From Osedax fenrisi (taxonomy: Eukaryota; Annelida; Polychaeta; Sabellida; Siboglinidae): a DNA stretch of 64,000 bases. Where the stretch lies: contig OZ025244.1 of assembly GCA_964019155.1 (NCBI GenBank), positions 20,676,439 to 20,740,438 on the forward strand, read 5' to 3'. This document shows positions 11,876 to 20,155 of this stretch, piece by piece (within the stretch, counting starts at the first letter, position 1; each line of letters starts with the position of its first letter). A program made the translations under genes and the position numbers. The notes under the pieces are model-generated. The model saw nothing but the letters and a program-made list of their open reading frames with translations. It made no database searches and was not told where the DNA came from.

Positions 11876-14800
11876 TTTATAGATACAATATACATCATAT
11901 ATGTTCTTATTGAATAAATTCACTGTAATATAATTATGTAATATAATTCCTGTTTTATTACCAACATCCTCTTATATAATATAGCTGCCTATTTATGGAA
12001 AGTATGGCAAGATTAGATCAAGAAGATTAGTTGAGGAAAAGTTGTCATGCAATATAATGAATTACTAATTAGCACATAGATATTTAGCAACACTGCCCTG
12101 GACCTGTGTATTCACACTCACTCACAGTTCAATGGAACATCAACACCATTAGATACCACTGCATTATACCTGTAGTCACATACAAACATCACAATATAAT
12201 AGATTAGTGTTACATAATCGGCATTGCATCTTAAGTCAAGTCATATGTATAAGAATAATAAGAGTATATCATCTATATCTATAATAGATAATCTATTTGA
12301 TACAACATATCACTCATACATTTAATAAATTAAACAGCATCATATTTTCTTAATAATAATAATACTATTTACATATATAATATACATGTGTAGTATTAAA
12401 CTTATAATAGTATATAACATAAATAAATATATTATATTTATTTAATTAAAGTTTTAAGTTAAATATGTTATATAGTTATAAATTTATATTTATATGTGGT
12501 TTTTATATATAACATTATAATATAATATTATCTAGTAAAGTAAATTATATAGTGTCCAAACATTTCAAATAATAAGTATTATTTTGTGTTTTGATATTTG
12601 TTTATATATGTAATTATTATATTGAAATCAGCATTTGAATATGAAAAATTACTTGAAATTTGCGAAATTGAATTCCATACATCTAGCTAAATTATTTACT
12701 TTTTTAAAACCACTTAAATTAGATTATTGGTGCATGTACCATTGATATAAAGAAAGTGGATAAGCAATTAAGTTTAGTATATGGTATTTTTCTATGGAGG
12801 AACTGCAGTCAAATCATACTAATATAAATTTTAAATTATTATTTATATTTATATCGATAATAATGTTCAGGTTTAATGTACTATCTATACTCAAAATAAT
12901 AGTTATATATATATATTAAAATACAACATATCAACATTCCATACAATTTTTCTATTTTGGTATTTAAATTTATTCGAATTGAAGATATCACACTATTTTA
13001 TTGACGTATATAATTTAAATACATAAATATGGAGAGAAGTCACTTCCGTCTATATCGATGAAATCAACACTATTATAATTGACCTATATAATACGACTAA
13101 TCAAAATCGCCGATGCCATTTTGTTATTTTATCGAGAAAAGTGCAATTCGCCTATCTGTTACATGTATTGTGCGTGCGTCAATTGCACATGTCAACCCTG
13201 TTCACATGGATGATGGGTACGCGCGCCCCATACATAGTTAGACACTGTACCCCGCTAGTGATGATGCTAATGATGATGCTAGTGATGATGCTAGTAAACC
13301 TGATCTCTGAGCCATATGATGGAGACGAAGGTGGACAGAGTGCAGATCACTACGAAACAGCCGCTGAACGAATCACTCAGTATGTTAGACCTAGGGGTGG
13401 GGGAGGGTAGAGTTATTTAATGGAGGAGGAGGATGAGGAGGAGGAGGAGGAGGAGGAGGAGAAGAAGAAGGAGAAGGAGTAGGATGATGTGGAGGAGGAG
13501 GAGGAGGAGGAGGAGGAGGAGGAGGAGGAGGAGGAGGAGGAGGAGGAATAGATATGTAAATGGGTGTTAACGCGATTCCCGTAAAATATAATATAATAAT
13601 ATTTATTATATATATATATATATTTATATATTGAATCCCTACAAATAACGGATTCAAACGGAAATACAATCTCGGGGTATCACAGTTTTACCGTGGTGAA
13701 CTTGCAGCGAGAGTGAAAGATAACATGTTCTACTATTCGCGTGGCATGTTACAAACAGATTGCGAACACCCCTGAACTATTGCTAAGCATACGAAGCCAG
13801 CTAAACTGATGACAGAGCAGACTTCATACAATGTGATACAGTACTTCATAGAATAGTTGAATAGTAACAACATATCATGTGTGTGAGTGTGTGTGTGTGT
13901 GTGTGTGTGTCTGTGTGTGTGTATATGTGTGTGTGTGTTTGTGTGTGTGTGTGATATATATGGAGGTTTACTATAGGTATACATCATGTGATAAACACAT
14001 GAACACTATTGTAGCTAAATGACATGTAATGAATGTTATTAATAGGTATACAATGTAAATAAACAATTCTTCTATATAAGATATCCTATTTTCAGTCTAT
14101 ATTATATATTTAAGTATATTTCAATCTACCTACAGTCTTATATTTTAATCATAATATGAAATAATGATTATATAAATTATATAATAAAGAAATGATATAC
14201 AGAACAAATGTTTATAATTTTGATAATACTCGGATTAATAGATAAGACCGGGGGTAAATAGATAATACTGGGGTGAATAGGGTTAATAGATAACATGAGG
14301 GCTATATATAGTATACTAGGTTTCAGTGAGTTAACAAAACTACGATTTATTTCAATTAATCTTTCTATACGAAAAATCATAAACATTTAATAATTCCAAT
14401 TACACATATAATATAATTATAACATTTATTATTATATAATTTAAAGTTCCGTTATATAAATGGGAACTTAGGTTTACGGGAAATGTATGATACAAATTTT
14501 TACCATCTAAATATATTTCCGCGATAATGTTATTCTGTGAACTCGTGTGTGATTAATGTGATTAACACGACCTTCGTAAAGTCAACCGGTTAGTACTTGT
14601 TGATATTAATTAGTTACTAATTGGATGGGATTAATGTTACAGTGTATATGTGTGTGTGTGTGTGAGTGAGTGAGTGTAGTAGTAGTAGTAGTAAATTGAT
14701 TTATTCACAAAAATCCAATTTTCAAAAAATTGTTCGGATGTGATATATATATATATATATAAATATATATATTGTGTGTGTGTGTGTGTGTGTGTGTATG

Positions 14801-17800
14801 TAATAACATGTATGTAGACCTGGAGCTTAGCATAGACGTGCTGTAAATGTTAAACCCACGACATACATGACAATAATTCCATGTATCTTTCCGAGGTAAA
14901 TCTATTTTTAATACTAAATGTAAACAAAGAATTATATCAAATATATTAATACATTTATAAACAAAGCAAATGCTAATGATGTAACGCTAATGATGTAATG
15001 CTAATGATGTAACTCTAATGATGATGTAACTCTAATGATGTAACTCTAATGATGTAACTCTAATGATGTAACGCTAATGATGATGTAACTCTAATGATGT
15101 AACTCTAATGACGTAACTCTAATGATGTGACTCTAATGATGTAACTCTAATGATGTAACTCTAATGATGTAACGCTAATGATGTAACTGTAATGATGTAA
15201 CTGTAATGATGTAACGCTAATGATGTAACTGTAATGATGTAACTGTAATGATGTAACTGTAATGATGTAACTGTAATGATGTAACTGTAATGATGTAACG
15301 CTAATGATGTAACGCTAATGATGTAACTCTAATGATGTAACGCTAATGATGTAACTCTAATGATGTAACTGTAATGATGTAACTCTAATGATGTAACGCT
15401 AATGATGTAATGCTAATGGTGTAACTCTAATGATGTAACTCTAATGATGTAACTCTAATGATGTAACTCTAATGATGTAACGCTAATGATGATGTAACGC
15501 TAATGATGTAACATTAATACCAACGATGAAAACACATTCAGAAAGTCTGCGACGGTGAGAGAGGTGAAGAGAAGTCGGTAGATACGACCTGGAGGTGGTG
15601 GTGGTGGAATTGTTATTGTTATTTTTATTTGGTGGAATCCTTTCATCCCATCCAGGAACTTATAACCATATATGGCTCTAATGTTCCTTCGAAGCCGCTC
15701 TCATGTTAAGGCATCCATGGTTTTAACGAGAGCCGGTCATTTATTTATACACAATTAAATAAGATCACTTCTAAATAATATTTTAAGACCCATTTTATAA
15801 AATTAATTAATGGTCCGGACGAGGCTCAAACTCATGTCCTACTGCTTGTATGTCTGACGCCTTAGCCACTGAGCCACACAGGCAGTTTTATTTATCATTT
15901 GTTATGCATTCAATAACATCACAAACAATAGATGAATGATAAGTACCGATGTGTATTGCCTACTTGTAGTTAATCTCGCATTTTGTACTTATCAATATAT
16001 TCGTTAATCTATTATTATGCGTATGCTAAATTTATAGGATTGTTTTATCAAATATTATTTTCTACGAATGAATAATGATTAGATTGTTTCAACATGTTTA
16101 CGTAATAGTCATACGTAGTGTATTCAAACAACAATACACTCTATCACAACTCATTGTGTTTACAAATACATTAGCGTTAAGGTACACCTGTTGTATTACA
16201 TTATTAAATGTACGTGTAATGGAAATAGCACCATATACACTATACGATACGTTGTAGCGAAGTTTTGAATATTTTATACTTAATTTAGGTTTAAAAGTTT
16301 ATAAAATCGTTATTTAGTATATAATAAAACATTAATAAAAAGGGTGTCAGGTGATAATACACTATAGAGCTATAGGAAGGTAACAAACAGGCAGTCAAAG
16401 GTACGAAGATGAGCCAGGCGATTGCCACCAGGGTGTAGTGGAACCAGAAGCGAACGGCTTTACTGATGCTCCTCACCAGGCCCATTAGCAGGTAGCTTAC
16501 GGGCAGTCTCTTCGGCATGTCTGGGGAGTATACTGGGGAGGGGGGAGGAGGGGGTTATGTTGGGGTGAGGGCGGGTGTTGGGGGCGAGTGTTGGGGGTGA
16601 GGGCAGGAGGGGGTTATGATGGGGTGAGGGCGGGTGTTAGGGGTTGTGGGTTATAATGGGGGGGGGCGGGAGGGGGTTATGATGGGGGTGAGTGTGGGTG
16701 TTGAAGGCGAGTGAATACACTTTTGCTGAGAATAAAGTTACTTTTATCAGTGATAATTATTATATGTAGAAATTATTCTATTATAGGGAAATCGGGTGGA
16801 TATAGTATCACATGAGTATACTGTTGTGAATACATATATTATAGGGTAGATAGGGATAGATTATCACACATTAGTGGTAAGTGAGACATGTCGGAACAGG
16901 GGTATACACTATACGATGATATAAGGTATGTATTATGTTTATAGAGAGTATACTATTGGATGGGGGAACACTATAACAACTACTAGAATAGTATTATATT
17001 AAGAGAAACCGCTGTATTAAGAGGTGGAGAATTAGCTCTGATCACAATAACTATAGTGCGTTAATAGATATTAGTTTACAAAGAGATCATTATAGTTATG
17101 GATAATTATATCTACGTAATTAGCATCAGCATGGAATGTATGGTATAGTATCTATAAAAGTATGGTATGGATGGATTACTACTGACGATGTACTAGATAA
17201 GAATTACAACAGTCACTTCGTCCACTAGTCATTTCGTTTATCCCTTCTTCGGCAAAATGTAGTTAATTAGTACACAATTTAGGTATTTCGTCCGAAAATA
17301 ATCAGTCATTTCGGACTTGTTGACTACATTTTGCGGATGAAGTAACTCTAGCTCTTAGAGATGTGATAACCTGGAGCGAAGGAGAACGGGTGATTGCATA
17401 GTTCACAGTACTCTTTCTTACTGTACTTCAGCCATTGAACTAAACTGTTGAGGTTATGGGTGTGTGCATGGGTGTGGGTGTGGGTGTGTTTGTGTATGGG
17501 TGTGTGTATATGTGTGTGTATGTGTGTGGTTATGAGTTTGCGACGCATACTCACACTATGCGTATGTGTGGGAGTGTGTGTGTGTATGTATATAAGGTAA
17601 GGTATTTTATTTACACACAAATATCTAGATATTATAGCCAATTACGCGATTAATATTAGCATAATTATAATATTAATATAATTAAACTTTTATTAATAGA
17701 GTGTTTAAAAAATGATAATAATAATGATAATAACAATGATAATAATAATAACAATGATAATAATAACAATGTGAATACATGGTTGAAATCATCAAATGAT

Positions 17801-19206
17801 ATAGTGTATATAAATTATTTCATAGAAATAATGCCGATTAGTAAAAAAAAGGTTGAACAAAACAATAATATATTTTGCAATGTAAATAATCTATATATTG
17901 GTTCATGTTTATAATTAAATAAGTCAGTAAGGGTTAGTGTGTGTGTATTTTAAAGAATAGAATTAATAATGTAAAGAAATATATATATATATATATATTA
18001 TGAAAATAAAATAAATAACATATTCTATCTCTAATAAAAATTCTATCTCTGAAAATAACATTTAAAACCAAATCTCCAAAATTAATTTGTTAACACAAAT
18101 AAATCTACACGTTAATGAATAGTAATAACGATCAGTACCTGCGCGTGACTACACTAACCAATCCTGATGGATGTACTTAATACTACCGGTACAGACGCAC
18201 GGGTAGTACAGAGGCTTGTCGGAGGAGCCCTCGGACCGACACACGCGACATATGTTATCAGACGCTGTAAACAGGGGTGAGGGCTTGTTAGTGGTATAGT
18301 TTAGTTACGACTTCAATATGTATAACACATAGTTGAACGAATGAATGAATGAATGAATGAATGTTTATTTAGACACAAAAAATAACATTAAACGTTCTCT
18401 ATTGCGTACAAAAATATAAGTAATACGAAATGTATAAAAAGAATCATAAATCGGTTGAAAATAGTAAAATTAATTTTTACGAATAAATAATAATACATTA
18501 GATTTAAACGAAGAATAATTTTTAAATTAGTTATATTAGTTATATATTTCAACGTGTATAGACAATTTGATAATAAATAATGACAAGTAACAATGACAGC
18601 AAACGCAGTTGCTATTAATGAAAATAAATAAATATATATATACAGTCAACTCTCGGTTAGTCGGACTTCTCGATAAGTCGGACACATATAGTTGGTTTGG
18701 TTGGAATTGTATCTAGTTCAATGTTAAATAAATCGGATAAGTTTGATTGGATAAGTCGGAATTATCTATAAATCGGACCAATATTATTGTCATATTTATG
18801 ATTTTTATACTGGATAAGTCGGACTTTTTATAAATTGTCAGAAATGTTTACTTTAAATAATGTATATTATAATTTTAGTAAGTAATATTATTGAATTCAA
18901 CATTTTATGTTGTTGATTGTTGCATAATTCCATATTTTGGTAATCCTTTAACTCATGCTGCACATCTCATGTCTTATTTGCATGATATTTTGAATCTCGG
19001 ATAAGTCGGACATCTCGCTAAGTCGGACACTTTTCCCGGTCCCTTGCGAGTCTGACTTATCGGGAGTTGACTGTATATATAAAATTTATATTATAAATAT
19101 ATAATAATAGAGTGTGTACACAACACTATGCTGTGCACATAAGTATGTATGTGTGTAAGTGTAAGGTAGGAAGGTAGACAGTGATACCTGGGGTTACAGC
19201 TGCCAT
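1..19206 (-). CDS. MARCHF6: MARCHF6 (TEB4/Doa10) ER E3 ubiquitin ligase, 5' half, 16 complete coding exons plus start of exon 17
   Basis: Family knowledge: MARCHF6 is a polytopic ER-membrane RING-CH ubiquitin ligase acting in ER-associated degradation. Seen here: joined exons 19188-19206, 18159-18264, 17371-17444, 16389-16520, 15525-15588, 13300-13390, 10355-10414, 9988-10095, 9004-9079, 8051-8118, 7356-7440, 4537-4595, 4094-4203, 3550-3664, 3122-3202 and 2707-2829 give about 457 residues with every splice phase matching. The RING-CH ligands are C12, C15, C29, C31, H39, C42, C55 and C58. Next come two membrane segments, an Ala/Pro/Glu linker, then the family-typical stretches LLGLDGSLIFLEHVFW, PLICGWWLD and YVFYFASFILLLREV. 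The start ATG (19204-19206) is supported by phase and by the short N-terminus usual in the family. The gene leaves the window on the left, so the C-terminal half is absent. Assignment rests on remembered family sequence, not a search. Confidence 0.95.
2488..2706 (-). other. MARCHF6 intron 16, purine-rich repeat remnants
   Basis: This intron lies between the exon 16 donor and the first array acceptor. It holds a partial array unit (2491-2525) and a G/A-rich tract at 2602-2640, which is pyrimidine-rich on the coding strand. No exon is seen. Confidence 0.7.
2707..2829 (-). CDS. MARCHF6: MARCHF6 exon 16, YVFYFASFILLLREV segment
   Basis: Forty-one codons contain IGMIYVFYFASFILLLREVI and RNINDPNFNPIQE, nearly identical to the family. 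Phase 0, donor gttagt. The following exon should begin MIHxPIY, which is exactly what each unit of the 1-2487 array encodes. Confidence 0.97.
3122..3202 (-). CDS. MARCHF6: MARCHF6 exon 15
   Basis: Twenty-seven codons encode SMFSDSFKDRMKSFDTSPMA and FVFIRWL, matching EMFDATLKDRxxSFxxxPxTxMFxHWL. Phase 0 at both ends, donor gttagt. Confidence 0.94.
3220..3375 (+). repeat. Imperfect TG/TGTGTT microsatellite
   Basis: TG-rich imperfect repeat with TGGT and TATG interruptions, starting about 18 bp upstream of the MARCHF6 exon 15 acceptor on the coding strand. It creates spurious Cys/Val and His/Thr ORFs. Confidence 0.9.
3550..3664 (-). CDS. MARCHF6: MARCHF6 exon 14, VKVSLL...PLICGWWLD segment
   Basis: It encodes RAKRLVGISYMIVKVSLL and GVFPLICGWWLDVCSL, a hallmark stretch of animal MARCHF6. 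Acceptor ctacag; donor gtcagt. The first 25-30 bases and the acceptor occur again twice just upstream. Confidence 0.96.
3635..3800 (-). repeat. Three tandem copies of the MARCHF6 exon 14 acceptor and exon start
   Basis: The plus-strand motif TATGCCTACTAGGCGTTTAG, followed by CTCTG and a G-rich run, ends at 3664, at 3737, and in a degraded copy near 3793. Only the first continues into conserved coding sequence. The 73-bp spacing is not a multiple of three, so use of an upstream copy would shift the frame. Confidence 0.9.
3801..4093 (-). other. MARCHF6 intron 13, AT-rich
   Basis: GATGATG-rich then AT-rich sequence. Nothing else recognised. Confidence 0.6.
4094..4203 (-). CDS. MARCHF6: MARCHF6 exon 13, transmembrane segment
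   Basis: It encodes LSAIKFHSLLTSLFGYFMIA and then a hydrophobic run ending LFSLTNKT. The phase-0 acceptor gtttag is preferred to the atcag seven bases downstream, which would break frame. Donor gtgaat, phase 2. Confidence 0.85.
4537..4595 (-). CDS. MARCHF6: MARCHF6 exon 12, PYHIG segment
   Basis: With the split Ala codon it encodes AFVPYHIGLFAMYLLNISDK, matching AFCPYHIGHFS in the family. Acceptor attcag, donor gttagt. Confidence 0.93.
4905..5130 (+). repeat. Direct repeat copy 1 (with 6189-6415)
   Basis: It shares TACATGTTAGAT, ACCTAATATAAA, GATTCTATAAAACTATTC and TATTAGATATTGTTTTTT, in order, with 6189-6415, with scattered differences. Element type is unknown. Confidence 0.75.
6015..6415 (+). 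repeat. Dispersed repeat, copy 2 with extended 5' part
   Basis: The 3' part (6189-6415) matches 4905-5130. The 5' part contains TTCAATGAATATATTTCT and TGCTTTACTTTGAAT, which recur in inverted orientation around 32715-32815. Probably a mobile-element family; class unknown. Confidence 0.65.
7356..7440 (-). CDS. MARCHF6: MARCHF6 exon 11, LLGLDGSLIFLEHVFW
   Basis: It encodes LLGLDGSLIFLEHVFWIVSM and NSSFIVIF, near-identical to the family sequence and starting the next membrane segment. Acceptor is ctctag, donor gtttgt, phase 1. Confidence 0.96.
7441..8050 (-). other. MARCHF6 intron 10
   Basis: AT-rich intron with short AGGTCATAGG-type repeats near the exon 11 acceptor. Nothing else recognised. 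Confidence 0.5.
8051..8118 (-). CDS. MARCHF6: MARCHF6 exon 10, WNxLxxDRAxEExxWER motif
   Basis: It encodes HWNLLDFDRAGEDVSWER, the conserved motif that closes the linker in animal MARCHF6. Donor gttagc, phase 0; acceptor gcacag. Confidence 0.95.
8175..8255 (+). repeat. GGATGAATCATAGT 14-bp tandem repeat
   Basis: About five imperfect copies of GTGGATGAATCATA lie in MARCHF6 intron 9. Confidence 0.8.
8570..8805 (+). repeat. GGTATA/GGTATT microsatellite with 30-bp higher-order pattern
   Basis: Six-base units (GGTATT, GGTATA, ATGTGTA) alternate in a higher-order pattern. They generate Tyr/Arg-rich and Tyr/Thr-rich spurious ORFs. Confidence 0.92.
9004..9079 (-). CDS. MARCHF6: MARCHF6 exon 9, Pro/Glu linker
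   Basis: It encodes AEGEANVRELPAEPVPEPAP and ANNNN, bounded by acceptor actacag and the canonical donor gtaaga. It ends in phase 1 and joins exon 10 as GEEAGDHWNLLDFDRA. Confidence 0.85.
9080..9987 (-). other. MARCHF6 intron 8
   Basis: Mostly AT-rich. The region 9240-9330 is less AT-rich and coding-like on the minus strand, but no phase-compatible splice sites were found, so it is not annotated as an exon. Confidence 0.5.
9988..10095 (-). CDS. MARCHF6: MARCHF6 exon 8, Ala-rich acidic linker
   Basis: Thirty-six codons, rich in Ala, Glu and Pro, contain two GCA/GCT-type Ala runs. This is the low-complexity linker of MARCHF6, which varies between species. It is phase 0 at both ends, with donor gtttgt. 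Confidence 0.8.
10355..10414 (-). CDS. MARCHF6: MARCHF6 exon 7, start of the cytosolic linker
   Basis: Twenty codons, ILIDGGPAWLGRVIEEPAPI, correspond to the family stretch IVHGGAPxWLE. It is phase 0 at both ends, with acceptor cattag and donor gttagt. Confidence 0.85.
10415..10580 (-). repeat. Diverged tandem duplication of the MARCHF6 exon 7 acceptor region
   Basis: TAATATCTAATGA followed by TTAGTGATGGTATG and GAGATAT runs occurs at about 10409-10480 and again at about 10492-10575. On the coding strand this repeats the sequence ...CATTAG|ATATTA of the exon 7 acceptor. Confidence 0.75.
11567..11671. repeat. Long imperfect hairpin
   Basis: Arms of about 43 nt (11567-11610 and 11630-11671) are nearly reverse complementary, for example TGTCACTTGTCTATG against AATAGATAAGTGACA, with a loop of about 19 nt. 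Could be a small MITE remnant or a structured intronic RNA. Confidence 0.7.
11817..11873. repeat. (TA)n microsatellite
   Basis: Uninterrupted TA tract of roughly 28 units in MARCHF6 intron 6. Confidence 0.95.
13256..13298 (-). repeat. Short CTAGCATCATCA repeat next to the exon 6 donor
   Basis: About three copies of CTAGCATCATCA-like units on the coding strand start within a few bases of the MARCHF6 exon 6 donor. Confidence 0.75.
13300..13390 (-). CDS. MARCHF6: MARCHF6 exon 6, second transmembrane segment
   Basis: It encodes SNILSDSFSGCFVVICTL and STFVSIIWLRDQ, matching the family stretch GCFVVTCTL...WLREQ. Donor is gtttac, acceptor ccctag. A long (TCC)n tract lies just upstream on the coding strand. 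Confidence 0.93.
13422..13547 (-). repeat. (TCC)n tract upstream of the MARCHF6 exon 6 acceptor
   Basis: A GGA repeat on the plus strand is TCC on the coding strand. It begins about 30 bp upstream of the exon 6 acceptor, so it forms an extended polypyrimidine tract. Confidence 0.92.
13877..13955 (+). repeat. (TG)n microsatellite
   Basis: TG repeat with few interruptions in MARCHF6 intron 5. Confidence 0.95.
14650..14803 (+). repeat. Compound TG / TAG / TA / TG microsatellite cluster
   Basis: (TG)n and GAGT at 14650-14677, (AGT)n at 14677-14691, (TA)n at 14743-14773 and (TG)n at 14774-14800. Confidence 0.9.
14971..15512 (+). repeat. 14-bp minisatellite CTAATGATGTAACT
   Basis: Close to 38 copies, with CTCTAA/CGCTAA/CTGTAA variants and a few 17-bp units. 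Its right end is about 12 bp from the exon 5 donor of MARCHF6. Confidence 0.95.
15525..15588 (-). CDS. MARCHF6: MARCHF6 exon 5, loop between membrane segments 1 and 2
   Basis: It encodes CRIYRLLFTSLTVADFLNVF and SS. The acceptor is ctccag after an (ACC)n run. Donor gttggt is chosen over the nearby gtatta because only it keeps phase 2 into exon 6. Confidence 0.85.
15617..15886 (-). mobile_element. tRNA-derived SINE, copy A
   Basis: On the minus strand it starts at 15886 with a tRNA-like head: box A-like TGGCTCAGTGGCTAAGGCG, then box B-like GAGTTTGAGCCTCG. A body follows with CGAGAGCCGG and CCTGGATGGGATGAAAGGA, and the tail is AATAAC-rich. Very similar copies lie at 20945-21233 and 25205-25481. 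Known: Pol III SINEs carry such heads. The parental tRNA is not identified. Confidence 0.88.
15887..16388 (-). other. MARCHF6 intron 4, remainder
   Basis: AT-rich intron. The 60-codon plus ORF at 16075 has no recognisable content. Confidence 0.5.
16389..16520 (-). CDS. MARCHF6: MARCHF6 exon 4, first transmembrane segment
   Basis: It encodes DMPKRLPVSYLLMGLVRSI and then the hydrophobic FWFHYTLVAIAWLIFVPLTA, the first membrane span. Donor gtttgt splits the TGT codon after TA, and exon 5 restores the family motif TACRIY. The acceptor ccccag is present twice, 14 bp apart. Confidence 0.95.
16521..16712 (-). repeat. C-rich minisatellite forming the exon 4 acceptor tract
   Basis: On the plus strand this is GGGTGTTGGGGGCGAGT / GGGGGTTATGATGGGGTGAG repeats of roughly 17-40 bp. 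On the coding strand it is a long C-rich pyrimidine tract ending in CCCCAGTATACTCCCCAG. The G-rich strand has G-quadruplex potential. Confidence 0.85.
16713..17370 (-). other. MARCHF6 intron 3, remainder
   Basis: AT-rich. A small inverted repeat near 17205-17345 contains CTACATTTTGC-type arms and TCATTTCG motifs (GTCACTTCGTCC, GTCATTTCG), perhaps a small MITE remnant. Confidence 0.4.
17371..17444 (-). CDS. MARCHF6: MARCHF6 exon 3, end of the RING-CH domain
   Basis: It encodes LVQWLKYSKKEYCELC, with the last two zinc ligands (C55, C58), then NHPFSFAP. The acceptor is aacag and the donor gttatc, phase 1. A TG-rich tract lies directly upstream on the coding strand. Confidence 0.95.
17456..17592 (+). 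repeat. Imperfect GTGTGG/TG repeat
   Basis: TG-rich imperfect repeat starting about 12 bp upstream of the MARCHF6 exon 3 acceptor on the coding strand. Confidence 0.88.
17640..18158 (-). other. MARCHF6 intron 2, AT-rich
   Basis: Contains AATAATGATAAT repeats (17710-17775) and a TA tract (17980-17999). No coding signal. Confidence 0.6.
18159..18264 (-). CDS. MARCHF6: MARCHF6 exon 2, first half of the RING-CH domain
   Basis: Acceptor tttacag and donor gttagt bound it. It encodes SDNICRVCRSEG and PCVCTGSIKYIHQD, i.e. zinc ligands C12, C15, C29, C31 and H39 of the C4HC3 RING-CH. It ends in phase 2; TG|T makes ligand C42. Confidence 0.95.
18643..19073. mobile_element. pogo/Tigger-like MITE, 431 bp, TA target duplication
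   Basis: Terminal inverted repeats CAGTCAACTCTCGGTTAGTC and CAGTCAACTCCCGATAAGTC (reverse of the right end) are flanked by TA (18641-18642, 19074-19075). Inside are several echoes of ATAAGTCGGAC. Known: TA target sites and CAGT-starting termini are typical of Tc1/mariner/pogo elements. No transposase ORF. Confidence 0.85.
19188..19206 (-). CDS. MARCHF6: MARCHF6 coding exon 1 (MAAVTP, phase 1 end)
   Basis: This 19-nt coding exon reads MAAVTP plus one base, then donor gtatca. The split codon G+CG joins exon 2 in frame. The 5' UTR lies just above 19206; no TSS motif is recognisable. Confidence 0.75.
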
Positions 19207-19390
19207 CTATCACAATATAATCAGTGTGTAAAGGTATACCATTAACAACAGTGCGTATCGCGTGTATATAATAGTGTTAACGTGACACGCCCAGCTGTCA
19301 CTCAATCAGCAGTCGAGTGTTGAAAACTTACGTTATTCGTACAATCTAACTTTTAATAACAAATGACTAATTTGTTGTGGACGCCGAACC
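19207..19390 (-). promoter_or_regulatory. Presumed MARCHF6 5' UTR/promoter region
   Basis: This is the stretch between the MARCHF6 start codon and the divergent coding-like segment. It is less AT-rich than the flanks, with CGTGACACGCCCAGCTGTCAC. No TATA or initiator can be assigned. The call is by position only. Confidence 0.4.
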
Positions 19391-19545
19391 ATGGAACAAC
19401 AAAGCTCGGACGACGAGAAGCTTACGTAGCTATGTGATGATACGGGACTGACGGATGAAGAACTAAAGACGGCGATGAAAGACAGCGAGACGTGGAAGAA
19501 AATGTTGAAAGTGCTCGGGAAACAATCGTGATCTGGTAAGGTGAG
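19391..19545 (+). pseudogene. Coding-like segment with an in-frame stop, head-to-head with MARCHF6
   Basis: From ATG 19391 it reads MEQQSSDDEKLT, stop, then in the same frame LCDDTGLTDEELKTAMKDSE and TWKKMLKVLGKQS, stop, followed by a strong donor-like GGTAAG|GTGAGT. It is much less AT-rich than its surroundings. It could be a 5' exon with a short uORF, a broken gene, or a transposase relic. No family was recognised. Confidence 0.4.
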
Positions 19546-19689
19546 TAACTAATGACTTACGTTAGCGTACAATATACTATGGATACCAACTATAAGGCGT
19601 TACTGATCGACTAGAAGTCAATATTATGTAGAAGTTAGTACACAGGGCGTGTGTCCGTGCAGGGTGTTACATTGCATTTAGTGCGTAGT

Positions 19690-19885
19690 ACTTGCATGTA
19701 TTGCAGGCGTAACCATTTATCTCGTGAATAACCATGTCTTGCAGGTATAATCATGTATCTCGTGAATAATCATGTTTTGCGTGGATAACCATGTATTACA
19801 TGGATAACCCTGTATTGCATGGATAACCCTGTACTACATGGATAACCCTGTACTACATGGACAAGCGTGTATTGGCTGTATAACC
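19690..19885 (+). repeat. 19-20-bp minisatellite, GGATAACCCTGTATTGCAT
   Basis: About nine imperfect copies with TAACCATGTATCTCGTGAA-type variants at the left and cleaner units at the right. Confidence 0.9.
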
Positions 19886-20089
19886 TAACTTATGCCTAAC
19901 ATGAACACCCCATGTCAACGATCACATAGATTACGGCGTAGAGATTAACTTACGTGAACATGCACGTGCATTTGTTGCGCACACCTCTACTAAGTATTAT
20001 TAGAAGATTAGATCATTATTTACCTCCGACATAAATCATAAGTAAACTTACTTACTTATATATATATACGTGCTATTAATAAATATGCT

Positions 20090-20155
20090 AGGTATATCAG
20101 CGGGCTTGAGACACGCGATCAGTGGGATGCGGGTTCTAGCCCCGTCCGGAGACAT
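20090..20155 (+). mobile_element. tRNA-like sequence, probable second SINE head or tRNA relic
   Basis: TATATCAGCGGGCTTGAGAC resembles box A and GCGGGTTCTAGCCCCGTCC resembles box B (the consensus purine after GTTC is T). Spacing is in the tRNA range. It does not fold convincingly as an intact tRNA. Confidence 0.45.

Larger units (their letters stand above)
10581..13299 (-). other. MARCHF6 intron 6, AT-rich with hairpins
   Basis: This 2.9-kb intron holds palindromic blocks (11385-11420, 11567-11671), a TA tract (11817-11873) and otherwise AT-rich sequence. The 63-codon plus ORF at 10629 has no supporting feature. Confidence 0.55.

Noticed and set aside
13141..13410. 89-codon plus ORF across MARCHF6 exon 6
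   Set aside because: Antisense shadow of a confidently assigned exon.
20090..20155. Functional tRNA gene
   Set aside because: Box A and B are only approximate and no clean cloverleaf could be drawn, so it is listed as a tRNA-like repeat.
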